64,000 bases of DNA from Micromonospora polyrhachis (lineage in GTDB: Bacteria > Actinomycetota > Actinomycetes > Mycobacteriales > Micromonosporaceae), in contig NZ_JACHJW010000001.1 in the NCBI RefSeq assembly GCF_014203835.1, forward strand, positions 5,158,501 through 5,222,500. The letters run 5' to 3'. Below the pieces are notes generated by a model, which searched no databases, was not told the DNA's origin, and saw nothing but the letters and a program-made list of their open reading frames with translations. Positions 37,802-48,532 of this stretch are shown here, in pieces. A program made the translations under genes and the position numbers. How positions within the stretch are numbered: position 1 is the first letter of the stretch; every line of letters begins with the position of its first letter.

Positions 37802-40800
37802 TCACTCCAACGCGCCCGCGCCGAGCAGCCCCTTGATCTCGGACCGGAAGCTGATGTCCGGGCTGACACTGTGCCCGCCCAGGGACAGCATGGTGACCTT
37901 TCCGCCCCGGCTGCGCAGCCGTACGTGCAGTGGGGCGGCCCCCTCGTGGCGCTCGACGATGCTGCGCAGCTCGGCGGCCAACGCGGTGTTGACCTTCTCG
38001 GTCTGCATGGTGAGCACCACCGGCGGGTTTGCCGCCAGGTCCTGTTCGCTGATCTCCAGGACCGCCATGTCGGTGGCGGCGACGTTACGGGTGTCCTCCC
38101 GCTGGTTGATCCGGCCCTTGACCGCGACCACCGCGTCCTCGACGATCGAATCGGCCAGCAGTTCGTAGGTGGCGGGGAAGAACAGCACCTCCACCGAGCC
38201 GGCCAAATCCTCCAGGGTGGCGACCGCCCAGACCTTCCCGGCCTTGGTCATCCGCCGCTGGACGCCGGTGAGCAGGCCGGCAATCTGCACCGTCGCCCCG
38301 TCGGAGAGCTGCTCGCTGTCGGCCACCGCCGCCGTCGAGGTTTCGCTGTTCTTCGCCAGCACCCGTTCCGCCCCGGCCAGCGGATGGCTGGAGACGTACA
38401 GGCCGAGCATTTCCCGTTCGAGGGCGAGCAGTTCGCGGCGCGGCCACTCCTGGTCGCTGATGGTGAAGTCCAGCCCCACCATGCCGTCCGACTGGTCGGT
38501 GTCGAACCCGTCGCCGAAGAGGTCGAACTGGCCCTCGGTCTCCTTGCGCTTGATCGGTACGACTGCGTCGATCGCGTCGCTGTGCCGTTCGAGCAGCCCA
38601 CGGCGGGTGTGGTTGAGCGAGTCGAACGCGCCCGCCTTGATCAGCGATTCCACTACCCGCTTGTTGCAGACGGTGAGTTCGCTCTTGCTGAGGAAGTCGG
38701 CGAACGACTCGTAGCGGCCCTTCGTCTTTCGGCTGGTGACGATCGATTCGACCACGTTCGCGCCGACGTTGCGGACCCCGCCCAGACCGAACCGGATGTC
38801 CTCGCCGACGGCGGCGAACCGCAAATGTGACTCGTTGACGTCCGGCGACAGCACCTTGATGCCCATCGCCCGACACTCGGCCAGATAGACCGCCGACTTG
38901 TCCTTGTTGTCGCCGACGGAGGTCAACAGGGCGGCCATGTACTCGGCCGGATAGTTGGCCTTCAGGTACGCCGTCCAGTACGACACCAGGGCGTACGCGG
39001 CGGCGTGCGACTTGTTGAACGCGTACCCGGCGAACGGCAGGATGGTGTCCCACAGCGCCCGAACGGCCTGGTCGGAGAAGCCCTGGTCCCGCATGCCGGC
39101 CTGGAAGCCCTCGAACTCCTTGGCCAGCACCTCGGGCTTCTTCTTGCCCATCGCCTTCCGGAGCACGTCTGCGCGGCCCATCGTGTAGCCGGCGACCTTC
39201 TGGGCGATGAACATGATCTGCTCTTGGTAGACGATCAGACCGTAGGTCTCGGAGAGGATGTCCCGCAGCGGTTCCTCCAGCTCCGGATGGATCGACTTGA
39301 TCTCCTGCCGGCCGTTCTTCCGGTCCGCGTAGTCGTTGTGCGCGTTGACGCCCATCGGACCGGGTCGGTAGAGCGCGCCGACGGCGATGATGTCCTCGAA
39401 CGTGGTGGGCCGCATCCGGCGCAGCAGTTCCCGCATCGGCCCACCGTCGAGCTGGAACACGCCGAGGGTGGCACCCCGGGCCAGTAGCTCGTAGGTCACC
39501 GGGTCGTCGGTGGTGAGCCGGTCGAGGTCGATGTCCAGGCCACGGTTGATGCGTACGTTGTCGATCGCGTCGCCCATGACGGTCAGGTTCCGCAGCCCGA
39601 GGAAGTCCATCTTCAGCAGGCCGACGGCCTCGCAGGACGGATAGTCCCAACCGGTGATGATCGACCCGTCGTCCCGGGCCCAGAGCGGAACGCTCTCCAC
39701 CAGCGGTGAGCTGGACAGGATGACCGCGCAGGCGTGCACACCGGCCTGCCGGATCAGCCCCTCCAGACCTCGGGCGGTCTCGAAGACCGTGCTGATCTCG
39801 GATTCCTCCTCGATCAGCTTCCGGATCTCGGTGGCTTCCTTGTAGCGGGGATGGCCCGGGTCGACGATGCCCTTGAGCGGGATGTCGGAACCGAGGACCG
39901 CCGGCGGCATGGCCTTGGTGATCCGGTCACCCAACGCGTACGGGTAGCCGAGCACCCGGGTCGCGTCCTTGATCGCGGCCTTCGCCTTGATCGTCCCGTA
40001 GGTGATGACCTGGGCCACCCGGTCGTCGCCGTACTTCTCGGTGGCGTAGCGGACCATCTCCCCGCGCCGCCGGTCGTCGAAGTCGATGTCGATGTCGGGC
40101 ATCGAGGCGCGCTCGGGGTTGAGGAACCGCTCGAACAGCAGGCCGTGCCGGATCGGGTCGATGTTGGTGATGCCCAGGACGTACGCGACCAGGCTGCCGG
40201 CGGCCGACCCGCGGCCGGGACCGACCCGGATGCCGATCTCCCGAGCGTGCCGGACCAGGTCGCCGACGACCAGGAAGTACGCCGGGAAGCCCTTGGTGGT
40301 GATGACTTCCAGCTCGTACTTCAGCCGCTCCGGGTAGCCGTCGGGGATGCCTTCCGGGAACCGGCGCCGCATGCCGGCCTCGGTTTCGAGGCGTAGCCAA
40401 CTTTCCTGGGTGTGCCCCTCCGGCACGTCGAAGACCGGCATCCGGTCGACGAGGTCGAACACCTCGGCGTACGACTCGACCCGCTCGGCGATGAGCAGGG
40501 TGTTGTCGCAGGCCCCCGGCAGCACGCTGTCCCAGGTGGTCCGCATCTCCTCGGCGGCCTGGAGGTAGTAGGTGTCGCCGTCGAACTTGAACCGGTTGGG
40601 GTCGTTCATGGTCGACCCGGACTGGACGCAGAGCAGCACCTCGTGCCGGCGCGCCTCGTCCCGGGTGACGTAGTGCGAGTCGTTGGTGGCGACCGGGGGG
40701 ATGTTGAGCCGTCGGCCGATTTCGAGCAGGTCCTCCCGGATCCGGCGCTCGATGTCGAGGCCGTGGTCCATGACCTCCAGGAAGAAGTTCTCCTTGCCGA

Positions 40801-41338
40801 AGATGTCCTGGTATGTGCTGGCGGCCTTCAGGGCCTCGTCGAACTGGCCGAGCCGAAGTCGGGTCTGCACCTCGCCCGACGGGCAACCCGTGGTGGCGAT
40901 CACGCCCTCGGCGTGACTCGCGATCAGGTCGCGGTCCATCCGGGGCTTGCGGTAGTAGCCGGTGAGGCTCGCGTCGGTGGAGAGCTTGAACAGGTTTCGC
41001 AGCCCGGTCGCGTTGGCGGCCCACATGGTCATGTGGGTGTAGGCGCCACCACCGGCCAGGTCGTCGCGACGCTGCTCCGGCGTACCCCAGAAGACCGCCT
41101 TCTTGAAGGTCCGGTCGCCCGGGGCGAGGTACGCCTCGATCCCGAGGATCGGCTTCACTCCGGCGTCCTTGGCGGTGCTGTAGAAGCTGTACGCCCCGAA
41201 CATGTTGCCGTGGTCGGTCATGGCCAGGGCGGTCTGCCCCAGCCGGGCCGCCTCGGCGAAGAGCGGCTTGTGCTGCGCCGCCCCGTCCAGCATTGAGTAC
41301 TCAGTGTGCGTGTGTAGGTGTACGACCTGGTCAGGCAC
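37802..41338 (-). CDS. dnaE: DNA polymerase III alpha subunit
   Basis: This is the 1178-residue replicative polymerase from the GTG at 41338. The N-terminal PHP domain starts [15 protein letters not shown]. The catalytic Asp cluster is [12 protein letters not shown] near residues 414-425, preceded by [16 protein letters not shown]. The thumb/fingers ([31 protein letters not shown]), the helix-hairpin-helix region ([18 protein letters not shown]), and the OB fold ([42 protein letters not shown]) follow. This is full-length DnaE1 rather than the mutagenic DnaE2 type, judged by length and the tau-binding C-terminus. Monocistronic. Confidence 0.97.
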   Translation of the reverse strand: MPDQVVHLHTHTEYSMLDGAAQHKPLFAEAARLGQTALAMTDHGNMFGAYSFYSTAKDAGVKPILGIEAYLAPGDRTFKKAVFWGTPEQRRDDLAGGGAYTHMTMWAANATGLRNLFKLSTDASLTGYYRKPRMDRDLIASHAEGVIATTGCPSGEVQTRLRLGQFDEALKAASTYQDIFGKENFFLEVMDHGLDIERRIREDLLEIGRRLNIPPVATNDSHYVTRDEARRHEVLLCVQSGSTMNDPNRFKFDGDTYYLQAAEEMRTTWDSVLPGACDNTLLIAERVESYAEVFDLVDRMPVFDVPEGHTQESWLRLETEAGMRRRFPEGIPDGYPERLKYELEVITTKGFPAYFLVVGDLVRHAREIGIRVGPGRGSAAGSLVAYVLGITNIDPIRHGLLFERFLNPERASMPDIDIDFDDRRRGEMVRYATEKYGDDRVAQVITYGTIKAKAAIKDATRVLGYPYALGDRITKAMPPAVLGSDIPLKGIVDPGHPRYKEATEIRKLIEEESEISTVFETARGLEGLIRQAGVHACAVILSSSPLVESVPLWARDDGSIITGWDYPSCEAVGLLKMDFLGLRNLTVMGDAIDNVRINRGLDIDLDRLTTDDPVTYELLARGATLGVFQLDGGPMRELLRRMRPTTFEDIIAVGALYRPGPMGVNAHNDYADRKNGRQEIKSIHPELEEPLRDILSETYGLIVYQEQIMFIAQKVAGYTMGRADVLRKAMGKKKPEVLAKEFEGFQAGMRDQGFSDQAVRALWDTILPFAGYAFNKSHAAAYALVSYWTAYLKANYPAEYMAALLTSVGDNKDKSAVYLAECRAMGIKVLSPDVNESHLRFAAVGEDIRFGLGGVRNVGANVVESIVTSRKTKGRYESFADFLSKSELTVCNKRVVESLIKAGAFDSLNHTRRGLLERHSDAIDAVVPIKRKETEGQFDLFGDGFDTDQSDGMVGLDFTISDQEWPRRELLALEREMLGLYVSSHPLAGAERVLAKNSETSTAAVADSEQLSDGATVQIAGLLTGVQRRMTKAGKVWAVATLEDLAGSVEVLFFPATYELLADSIVEDAVVAVKGRINQREDTRNVAATDMAVLEISEQDLAANPPVVLTMQTEKVNTALAAELRSIVERHEGAAPLHVRLRSRGGKVTMLSLGGHSVSPDISFRSEIKGLLGAGALE

Positions 41339-41527
41339 GCCCTGACTCCCCCTCGCGCCGCAAGATCGAACAGTTCTCCAGACGAGCCTATCGGGGGTAC
41401 TTGGGTGGGCCTGCGGAGGCTCGCCGGGGTGTGAAACGCGTCCGATGGAGGCGGTTTCGAGGGGCTACGGTTTGCCGCCAGCTGATCGCTCTCAGTCGAT
41501 CTAGCTGCTCGGGGTGAAAGGCGGCGG

Positions 41528-42223
41528 TCATACCTCCGGTCGCGGAGCAGCGTTGTTGGTTTCCGGACTGACCAGGCCGCTCCGGTAGGCGGCGACGACC
41601 GCCTGAACCCGGTCGCGCAGCCCGAGTTTGGCCAGGATCCGGGCGATATGGGTCTTGACCGTCGCCTCGGACAGGTGCAACGTGTCGGCGAGTTCGGCGT
41701 TGCTGAGCCCCTGGGCCAGATGACGCAGGACGTCGAGTTCGCGTGGCGTCAGATTGTTCAAGCCGCCGTACGTGGTGGTGGTCTCCGGTGTGCGGTCGAC
41801 GAAGCGTTCGACGAGCCGGCGGGTGATGGCCGGGGCGAGGAGGGCGTCGCCGACGCGCACGAGCCGTACGGTCGCGGTGAGCTGTTCCGGCGTGACGTCC
41901 TTGAGGAGGAACCCGCTGGCCCCGGCGGTCAGGGCGGCGTAGACGTAGCGGTCCAGGTCGAACGTGGTGAGCATGATGATCCGCGTGGTGCGCTGCGGGT
42001 CGTCGGCAAGGATGCGGCGGGTGGCTTCCAACCCATCCATCTCCGGCATGCGGATGTCCATGAGGACCACATCCGGCCGGGTACGGCGGACGGCGTCGAC
42101 CGCTTCGGTTCCGTTGGCGGCTTCGGCGACCACGTCGATGCCGTCCTCGGCGAGGATCAGGCGGAAGCCGGTACGGACCAGCGCCTGGTCGTCGGCGATG
42201 ACGACCCGCAGCGGATCGGTCAC
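41528..42223 (-). CDS. LuxR/NarL-type response regulator
   Basis: This encodes 231 residues from the GTG at 42223. Receiver acidic pair DD (11-12), phospho-acceptor Asp56 (VVLMDIRMPEMDG), switch residues TTFD and LKD. HTH: LTPRELDVLRHLAQGLSNAELADTLHLSEATVKTHIARILAKLGLRDR. Its start overlaps the kinase stop by 4 bases (GTGA). With the kinase it probably controls the divergent ABC exporter. Confidence 0.94.
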   Translation of the reverse strand: MTDPLRVVIADDQALVRTGFRLILAEDGIDVVAEAANGTEAVDAVRRTRPDVVLMDIRMPEMDGLEATRRILADDPQRTTRIIMLTTFDLDRYVYAALTAGASGFLLKDVTPEQLTATVRLVRVGDALLAPAITRRLVERFVDRTPETTTTYGGLNNLTPRELDVLRHLAQGLSNAELADTLHLSEATVKTHIARILAKLGLRDRVQAVVAAYRSGLVSPETNNAAPRPEV

Positions 42224-43527
42224 GTGATCTCCAAGGGGATGCGGGCCTGCACACGGTAGCCACCGGTGGGGCGATGGGTGACGTCGAGGTGCCCGCCGTA
42301 GAGGGCGAGGCGCTCGTGTAGGCCGATGAGGCCCCGCCCGTTGCCGGTGGCAGCCGACGGGGTCGAGGTACCGCCGGTGTTGGTGACCTCGATGGACAAC
42401 TCGTCGAAGGCGTAGGTGATGGTGACGGTCGCGTGGGAGCCGGCGGCGTGTTTGACGGTGTTGGTCAGTGCCTCCTGGACGACGCGGTAGGCGGTCAGGT
42501 CGACACCGGGTGGCACCGGTCGCACCTGCCCGGCCACGGTCAGCCGCACCGCTATGCCGGCGTCGCGTACCCGGGCGACGAGTTCGTCGAGCTGGTCGAG
42601 GCCCGGTTGGGGGGCCAGATCGGCGTCCTCGCCGTCCATGGTGAGCAGGCCCATGACGTGCCGCAGTTCGGTCATTGCGGCCCGGCCGCCGGACTCGACG
42701 GCCAGCAGCGCTTCGCGGGCCCGTTCGGGATTCCGGTCCATGATCTTTCGGGCGGCGCCGGCCTGGATGACCATCATGCTGACGTTGTGTGTGACGACGT
42801 CGTGTAGTTCGCGGGCGATGCGGGCGCGTTCGAGTTCGGTGGCGCGGCGGACGGCTTCGGCCTGCTCGCGTTCGAGGGCTTCGACCCGGGCACGGCCGTC
42901 GTCGGTGCGCTGTCGCCAGGTGCGCAGCCCGTTGGCGGCCACGGTGATGGGCAGCAGGACGAGCAGCGGCACGTACCGGTTGGGCACGGTCGGCAAGCCG
43001 GCCCCGGTGAGCGACCCGGCGGCCAGGACCATGACCGGCATGCTCACCAGCGTGGCGATGCGGTAGGGGCTGTACGCGGCGGCGCTGTACGCGGCGATGA
43101 CGCAGGCGTAGAACGTCAGCCGCGGCGCGGCCTCCGGGGTCAGCACCGCCGCGATGATCGCCACCCAGAGCACGCCGAGTGGGTAGCGGCGACGTAGTGC
43201 CAGCGGTATCGAGGCGAACAGCACCAGGGCCACCGCGAACGTCACGTAACCGAGGTCGGGCGGGTCGGCTGGCGCCAGCAGCGTCGGGTCGGGAGGCTGG
43301 TCGGCCGGCACCGACAGTGGCGGGTCGAACGGTTCGGCAGGGCCATCGGAATGGGATCCGGAGATGTTGCCGGTGAGGGCGTAGTGGACCAGGCCGAACG
43401 TGATGAACCCGGCGAGGAGGACGTCGAAGACCCAGTTACGTAGCGAGGGGCGCGGCAGTGGGCCCGAGACGCGTCTCAGTGCCCGCGTCCACCTCCAGCG
43501 ATCGAGCACTGCCATCGCATTCGTCAC
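42220..43527 (-). CDS. NarL-family sensor histidine kinase
   Basis: This encodes 435 residues from the GTG at 43527; ATG 43515 or ATG 43563 are possible, none has an ideal ribosome binding site. Hydrophobic segments lie near 33-50, 92-110, 117-135, 140-150, 160-178 and 186-200. An extracytoplasmic Pro/Asp-rich loop (60-90) may sense a ligand. Phospho-acceptor His242 is in RARIARELHDVVTHN. The ATPase region has NTVKHA (N box) and GRGLIGLHERLALYGGHL. It is coupled to its response regulator and divergent from an ABC/FtsX exporter, an arrangement typical of antimicrobial-peptide or cell-envelope stress sensing. Confidence 0.92.
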   Translation of the reverse strand: MTNAMAVLDRWRWTRALRRVSGPLPRPSLRNWVFDVLLAGFITFGLVHYALTGNISGSHSDGPAEPFDPPLSVPADQPPDPTLLAPADPPDLGYVTFAVALVLFASIPLALRRRYPLGVLWVAIIAAVLTPEAAPRLTFYACVIAAYSAAAYSPYRIATLVSMPVMVLAAGSLTGAGLPTVPNRYVPLLVLLPITVAANGLRTWRQRTDDGRARVEALEREQAEAVRRATELERARIARELHDVVTHNVSMMVIQAGAARKIMDRNPERAREALLAVESGGRAAMTELRHVMGLLTMDGEDADLAPQPGLDQLDELVARVRDAGIAVRLTVAGQVRPVPPGVDLTAYRVVQEALTNTVKHAAGSHATVTITYAFDELSIEVTNTGGTSTPSAATGNGRGLIGLHERLALYGGHLDVTHRPTGGYRVQARIPLEIT

Positions 43528-43713
43528 GTGATCATTCTGGTCGACGCCCCACCGGGGCAGCATCGCTCCTGCGCCGGGGTGAGCTACATCGTCCGGCTAG
43601 GCCAAAAGGATGAGTCGTGGTCGCCTCGCCCGGGATAGGTAGCGAAGATGCCTCGCCGGGCCGACGCGTCGGTCACCGTGATCGACCTACCGTCATGGCG
43701 CCAGGAAGCGATC

Positions 43714-44415
43714 ATGAACGGAGCCCCCATGACAAGCCCGGTAATCGAGCTGTGCGACGTGACCCGCGCCTACGACGAGGGGCCGCCCGCGTTGTCGCAG
43801 ACGTCGCTGACCGTGCGCCATGGTGAGGCGGTGGCGATCCTCGGCCCGTCGGGCAGTGGCAAGTCCACCCTGCTGAACCTGATCGCCGGACTCGACCGAC
43901 CAGACTCGGGAACCGTCACGGTCAACGGAACCCGGGTCGACCAGCTCGGCGAGGCGGGCGCGGCGAAATACCGTCGCGAATCGGTCGGCATGGTCTTCCA
44001 GTTCTTCAACCTTCTCGACGATCTGACCGTCGCCGACAACGTGGTGCTGCCCGCCCAGTTGGCGGGGATGCAGCGTGCGGCGGCCCACCGGCGCGCTGCC
44101 GAACTCCTGGAAGCCCTGGGCATCGCCCGGCACGCTCGCGCCTATCCCGGACGGTTGTCAGGCGGGCAACGCCAGCGCGTCGCCGTCGCCCGGGCGTTGA
44201 TGAACCGGCCGCCGCTGCTGCTGGCTGACGAACCGACCGGCGCGCTCGACCGCACCTCCGGCGAGGACGTCGCCGGGCTGCTGCGCGAACTCAATGCCGA
44301 CGGGCAGACCATCGTCGTGGTCACCCACGACCTCGCCCTGGCCCAGTCGTGCACGTCCCGGACGGTTGAACTGGTCGACGGACGCATCATCGCCGACCTG
44401 GCAGTCGCCCGATGA
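43714..44415 (+). CDS. ABC transporter ATP-binding protein (LolD/MacB type)
   Basis: This encodes 233 residues from the ATG at 43714 with AGGAAG at 5 bases; ATG 43729 (MTSPVIEL) with GGAG is equally good. Walker A GPSGSGKST, Q-loop FQFFNLLDDLTV, signature LSGGQRQRVAVARAL, Walker B LLLADEPTGALD and switch His (VVTHD) are intact. It energises the FtsX-type permease whose ATG overlaps its stop by 4 bases. Confidence 0.95.
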   Translation: MNGAPMTSPVIELCDVTRAYDEGPPALSQTSLTVRHGEAVAILGPSGSGKSTLLNLIAGLDRPDSGTVTVNGTRVDQLGEAGAAKYRRESVGMVFQFFNLLDDLTVADNVVLPAQLAGMQRAAAHRRAAELLEALGIARHARAYPGRLSGGQRQRVAVARALMNRPPLLLADEPTGALDRTSGEDVAGLLRELNADGQTIVVVTHDLALAQSCTSRTVELVDGRIIADLAVAR

Positions 44416-46748
44416 GCGCCGTCGGGCTCGTACTACGCGCGGGCGTACGCAAGCGCCGCGTGCAAACCATCGTGATCGGGCTCGCGACGTTGATGGCGGT
44501 CACCGCATCGGTCCTCGGCGGCGCCCTGCTGGTGGTGTCGAGTGCACCCTTCGACACTGCGTTCACCCAACAGAACGGAGCGCACCTGAGCGCCACCTTC
44601 GACCCGGCGCTGGTCACCCCCGACCAGCTGACCTCCTCCCAGGCGGACGGTGTCACCGCAACGGCCGGGCCCTACCCGACGGTCACGGTCACGGTCACCC
44701 CGCAGATCGGCGGCGCCGGGAGTCTGCCGCTGAACCTGGTCGGCCGGGACACCCCGAACGCGACCGTCGACCAGCTCACCCTCGCCGAAGGCGAATGGGC
44801 GGACGCCCCCGGCGAAGTCGTACTGTCAGCCTCGGACTGGTTCGAGCCGCTGGGCATGAAGCTGGTCCTGGCCGACCTGCCGGGCAGCCCCACCCTCACC
44901 GTGGTCGGCACCACCCGGTCGGCCAGCCAGACCGCCGACGGCTGGGTCAGCAGCGCACAGGTCAGCGCCCTCACCGGGTCGGGCGGGCCAGACGGATACC
45001 AGATGCTCTACCGGCTCGCCACCCCCGACACGACCACCACGATCGACGCCGCCCGGACGGCGGTGTCCGCGGGCCTGCCCGCCAAGGCGATGGTCGGATC
45101 GCAGTCCTGGCTCGACGTCAAACGGGTCGCCGAGCAGGAAACCGCGATCTATGTTCCGTTCCTCATGGCGTTCGGCATCCTCGGCCTGGTCATGTCGGTG
45201 CTGATCGTCGGCAACGTCGTCGCCGCGGCCGTCGGCTCGGGCACCCACCGCATCGGCGTACTCAAAGCCGTCGGCTTCACCCCCGCCCAGGTCATGCGCA
45301 CCTACCTTGGCCAAGTGCTGGTCCCCGCCGCCGTCGGCACCGCCGTCGGCATGCTCGCCGGGCATCTGCTCGCCATCCCCATCCTGGCCGAGACGAGCGA
45401 CGCGTACGGCTCGGCGACCCTGACCGTCCCGCTGTGGATCGACGTCGTCGTCGCCGCCGGCGTCCTCGGGCTGGTAGCCGTGACCGCCTGGGCCGCGTCG
45501 TGGCGAGCCGGCCGGCTGCGCACCATCGACGCACTCGCCGTTGGCCGCACACCGCAGGCCGGGCGTGGGCAGACGATTGCCCGACTGACCGCCCGGCTGC
45601 CGCTGTCCCGGCCGATCACGCTCGGTCTGGCGCGACCCTTCGCCCGGCCGGTACGCACTCTTTCCATGATCGTCGCCGTCGTGTTCGGTGCCACCGCCGT
45701 CACCTTCGCCGTCGGGCTGGCCGCCTCACTCAACGAAGTCCTGGTCGCCCGCCGGCACAACACCGCCGACGTTACGGTGGCCGCCATCCCGCCTGCTGTC
45801 GGACCGGACGGCCGACCCGACGGCCCGCCACCGAAGCTGCCCGCCGACAGTTCGGCGATCACCGCCGCGATCCACGCACAGCCGGGTACGAAGTACAGCC
45901 TCGCCTCCGCTTCGGTGACCGTCGCCGGAATGAGCGGCATCACCAAGCTCAACGCGTTCACCGGTGACGCCAGGCGGGGCGGCTACCGCATGATCGAGGG
46001 TGAATGGTTCGACGCGCCCGGCGAAGCCGTCGCGCCCACCGGGTTCCTGACCACCACCGGCCGAAAGATCGGCGACTCGGTGACCCTGAACGTCGGAGGC
46101 CAGCACGTCACCCTGCGCCTCGTCGGCGAAGTCTTCGACATCACCAACGACGGCATGAGCATCTACACCGATGCCAACAACCTCACCACGCCGGTACCGG
46201 TCACCATCATCAAGATCTCGCTCACGCCAGGGACCGACACCACCGCCTACGCCAACGCGCTCGAACCGGCACTCCAGCCACTGGGCGCCACCACCAATGC
46301 CTCGACCGCCGTGGGTGGCGACATGATCGTCGTGCTCAACGGCCTCACCGCGATCCTCACGCTGATGCTGGTCACCGTTGCCGGCCTCGGCGTACTCAAC
46401 ACGGTCCTGCTCGACACCCGGGAACGAGTCCGCGACATCGGTATCCACAAGGCGATCGGCATGACACCCCGGCAGACGATCACGAGTGTCCTGTCCTCGG
46501 TCGCCGTCAACGGTCTGATCGGCGGCGCGAGCGGAGTAGCGGCCGGCATGATCATGCACCGCGCGGTCGTACCCGCGATGGGCGACGCCGCCGGCCTTCG
46601 CCTGCCGCAGATCGCCCTTGACGTGTACGCGGCACCGACCGTGGCCCTGCTCGGATTGGGCGGCCTGGTCATCGCACTCGCCGGTGCTCTGCCACCCGCC
46701 GCCTGGGCGGCCCGGATCCGCACCACCACGGCGCTTCGAGCCGAATGA
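44412..46748 (+). CDS. ABC transporter permease, FtsX/MacB type
   Basis: This 778-residue permease has two FtsX units. An N-terminal helix (GLATLMAVTASVLGGALLVV) precedes a large extracytoplasmic domain (about 45-240). Then come helices 250-270, 300-325 and 345-365, a helix at about 420 (RTLSMIVAVVFGATAVTFAVGLAASL), a second extracytoplasmic domain (445-640) and a last helix bundle. ILGLVMSVLIVGNVVAAAV and GIHKAIGMTPRQTITSVL are FtsX-family motifs. It probably extrudes a lipid, peptide or antibiotic, with expression controlled by the divergent two-component system. Confidence 0.93.
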   Translation: MSAVGLVLRAGVRKRRVQTIVIGLATLMAVTASVLGGALLVVSSAPFDTAFTQQNGAHLSATFDPALVTPDQLTSSQADGVTATAGPYPTVTVTVTPQIGGAGSLPLNLVGRDTPNATVDQLTLAEGEWADAPGEVVLSASDWFEPLGMKLVLADLPGSPTLTVVGTTRSASQTADGWVSSAQVSALTGSGGPDGYQMLYRLATPDTTTTIDAARTAVSAGLPAKAMVGSQSWLDVKRVAEQETAIYVPFLMAFGILGLVMSVLIVGNVVAAAVGSGTHRIGVLKAVGFTPAQVMRTYLGQVLVPAAVGTAVGMLAGHLLAIPILAETSDAYGSATLTVPLWIDVVVAAGVLGLVAVTAWAASWRAGRLRTIDALAVGRTPQAGRGQTIARLTARLPLSRPITLGLARPFARPVRTLSMIVAVVFGATAVTFAVGLAASLNEVLVARRHNTADVTVAAIPPAVGPDGRPDGPPPKLPADSSAITAAIHAQPGTKYSLASASVTVAGMSGITKLNAFTGDARRGGYRMIEGEWFDAPGEAVAPTGFLTTTGRKIGDSVTLNVGGQHVTLRLVGEVFDITNDGMSIYTDANNLTTPVPVTIIKISLTPGTDTTAYANALEPALQPLGATTNASTAVGGDMIVVLNGLTAILTLMLVTVAGLGVLNTVLLDTRERVRDIGIHKAIGMTPRQTITSVLSSVAVNGLIGGASGVAAGMIMHRAVVPAMGDAAGLRLPQIALDVYAAPTVALLGLGGLVIALAGALPPAAWAARIRTTTALRAE

Positions 46749-46758
46749 CGAGGTGACC

Positions 46759-46790
46759 GCGGCGCGACCCGGAACAGGATCGCGCCGCGC
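46759..46790 (+). terminator. Terminator of the ABC exporter operon
   Basis: CGCGGCGCGA (46759-46768) pairs perfectly with TCGCGCCGCG (46781-46790) across a 12-base loop, 10 bp past the permease stop. Confidence 0.75.
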
Positions 46791-46969
46791 CATCCCCGGG
46801 CGACACGTGCCGGGAAACATCGCGCGGTCCGTAGTCGCCTGCCGGTCCAAGCCCAAGGTTGATGGCTGCCTAACTCCTGGCTGACATTCAGGCGGCATCC
46901 AACCGGGCCGGCAGGCATGGCGGCGTACTGAGCGGGTAGACCCGACCTTTACTCACCTCGGGGGGTGAC

Positions 46970-48109
46970 ATGGCGGGTGCCGCTGGGCCGACGATCGGGG
47001 TGCTCGGGTCGTACGGGGGACGGAACCTCGGCGACGAGGCGATCCTGACCGGGCTCCTGGCCGATCTGCGGGCCCGCCGGCCGGACGCCCAACTGCTGGT
47101 CTTCTCCCGTAACCCGGAGCACACCCGGGTCGCGCATCCCGGCGTACGGGTCGCGCCGTGGGACGGGGTGAGCCGTACCGACTCGGCGGAGGTCCTGGCC
47201 GGGCTGGACCTGCTGATCCTCGGCGGTGGCGGAATCCTCTACGACAGTGAGGCCCGCCGGTACCTCCGGCTGGTCCTGGCCGCCCAGGAGCGCGGGTTGC
47301 CGGTCCTGACGTACGCGGTGGGAGTCGGGCCGCTGACCGAGCCGGTGGACTGTTCGATGGTCCAGGCCGCGTTGACCGCCGCGATCGAGGTGACCGTCCG
47401 GGACGAGGAGTCCCGCCTGGTGCTGGAGGAGTCCGGGGTCACTCGACCGGTCACCGTCACCGCCGACCCGGCGCTGCTGCTGGAGCCGGAGGAGTTTGGC
47501 GTGTCGCTGCTGCGGGAGGAGGGCATCCCGCCGGGCAGTCGTCTGGTCGGCATCAGCGTCCGAGAGCCGGGCCGGGCGGCCGAACACCTCGACGTCGGTG
47601 GGTATCACCGGCTGCTCGCGCAGGTCGGTGACTTCCTGGTGAACCGGCTCGACGCCAGTGTGCTGTTCGTTCCGATGGAACGTGACGACATCCGGCACGC
47701 GCACGGCGTGTTGTCGCACATGACCGCAGCCGAACGGGGACGCATCCTGCACGGTGCCTATCGGCCCCGGCAACTGCTGGGGCTCATGCCGCACTTCGAC
47801 ATGGTGGTCGGGATGCGACTGCACTTCCTGATCTTCGCGGCGCTCTCCGGAATCCCGTTCCTGCCGTTGCCGTACGCGGGGAAGGTCTTCGACTTCGCGC
47901 AGCGGATCGGGATGCCGGCGCTGCGCGGCGTGGAGCGGGAGGTGGAGGGCCCGCTGCTGGCGGAGGTCGACCGGCTCTGGGACGAGCGGGATTCCCGGGT
48001 CTCGGACATCCGTCGCCGGGTGGTGTCGCTGCGCGAGCGGGCCGCGAACACCGGCCAGATCATCGACCCGCTGCTGCGGAACCTCACCGCCGGTGGTAGC
48101 CCCGGTTGA
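46970..48109 (+). CDS. Polysaccharide pyruvyl transferase (CsaB-like)
   Basis: This encodes 379 residues from the ATG at 46970 after a run of G residues. It opens with GVLGSYGGRNLGDEAILTGLLADLRARRPDA and continues with DLLILGGGGILYDSEARRYL and YAVGVGPL, the N-terminal Rossmann-like motifs of pyruvyl transferases. HFDMVVGMRLHFLIFAALSGIPFLPLPYAGKV is the C-terminal donor-binding block (conserved R-x-H). The enzyme transfers pyruvate from phosphoenolpyruvate to a wall glycan, as CsaB does for S-layer anchoring. No partner glycan genes are adjacent. Confidence 0.88.
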   Translation: MAGAAGPTIGVLGSYGGRNLGDEAILTGLLADLRARRPDAQLLVFSRNPEHTRVAHPGVRVAPWDGVSRTDSAEVLAGLDLLILGGGGILYDSEARRYLRLVLAAQERGLPVLTYAVGVGPLTEPVDCSMVQAALTAAIEVTVRDEESRLVLEESGVTRPVTVTADPALLLEPEEFGVSLLREEGIPPGSRLVGISVREPGRAAEHLDVGGYHRLLAQVGDFLVNRLDASVLFVPMERDDIRHAHGVLSHMTAAERGRILHGAYRPRQLLGLMPHFDMVVGMRLHFLIFAALSGIPFLPLPYAGKVFDFAQRIGMPALRGVEREVEGPLLAEVDRLWDERDSRVSDIRRRVVSLRERAANTGQIIDPLLRNLTAGGSPG

Positions 48110-48130
48110 GTAACCCCGGTTGGCCGGGAC

Positions 48131-48215
48131 CGACGGATCCTGACCGGGACCGGCCTGACGGATTCTGACCCGGACCGCCTGACGGATCCTGACCGGGACC
48201 GCCCGACGGATCAGA
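48131..48215. repeat. About 24-bp tandem repeat, 3.5 copies
   Basis: Imperfect repeats of GACGGATCCTGACCGGGACC with short spacers, between the pyruvyl transferase stop and the end of the next minus-strand gene. The last partial copy reaches its stop codon. Confidence 0.75.
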
Positions 48216-48417
48216 CCGCCGGTCCTCGGAATTCGTACTGCCAGGGCGGGTCGCCGCCGTCCGTTGTCTCCAGTTCGTAGATCTCGCTGTCGGTGAGTCC
48301 ACCGGCCCCGACGTGGTGGTGGGTGAGGGGCGGACGGCCGTTCGGGTCCAGCTCGACGGTGACCGTCTCGCCGTCGGCGGCCCCGCCGACCAGGGGAATC
48401 TCCGCGCTGGGTGCCAT
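48211..48417 (-). CDS. Small protein of unknown function (68 aa)
   Basis: This encodes 68 residues from the ATG at 48417 with GATGAGG just upstream. The sequence (AEIPLVGGAADGETVTVELDPNGRPPLTHHH... then EIYELETTDGGDPPWQYEFRGPAV) is acidic with three adjacent His residues. It looks like a small beta-rich protein resembling short phage- or plasmid-borne proteins, but I cannot name a family. It is divergent from the zincin/vWA/AAA cluster with 115 bp between starts. Confidence 0.55.
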   Translation of the reverse strand: MAPSAEIPLVGGAADGETVTVELDPNGRPPLTHHHVGAGGLTDSEIYELETTDGGDPPWQYEFRGPAV

Positions 48418-48532
48418 CACCTCATCCTGCCTCTGCGTTGGCGGCGGCGCAGGCGATCGCGCTGTGCCCACTCGTGTCGCCCGGCACTGGTAAGAAGGGC
48501 GCTGTCCAAATTTCGGCTCGTGGGGAGAAGCA

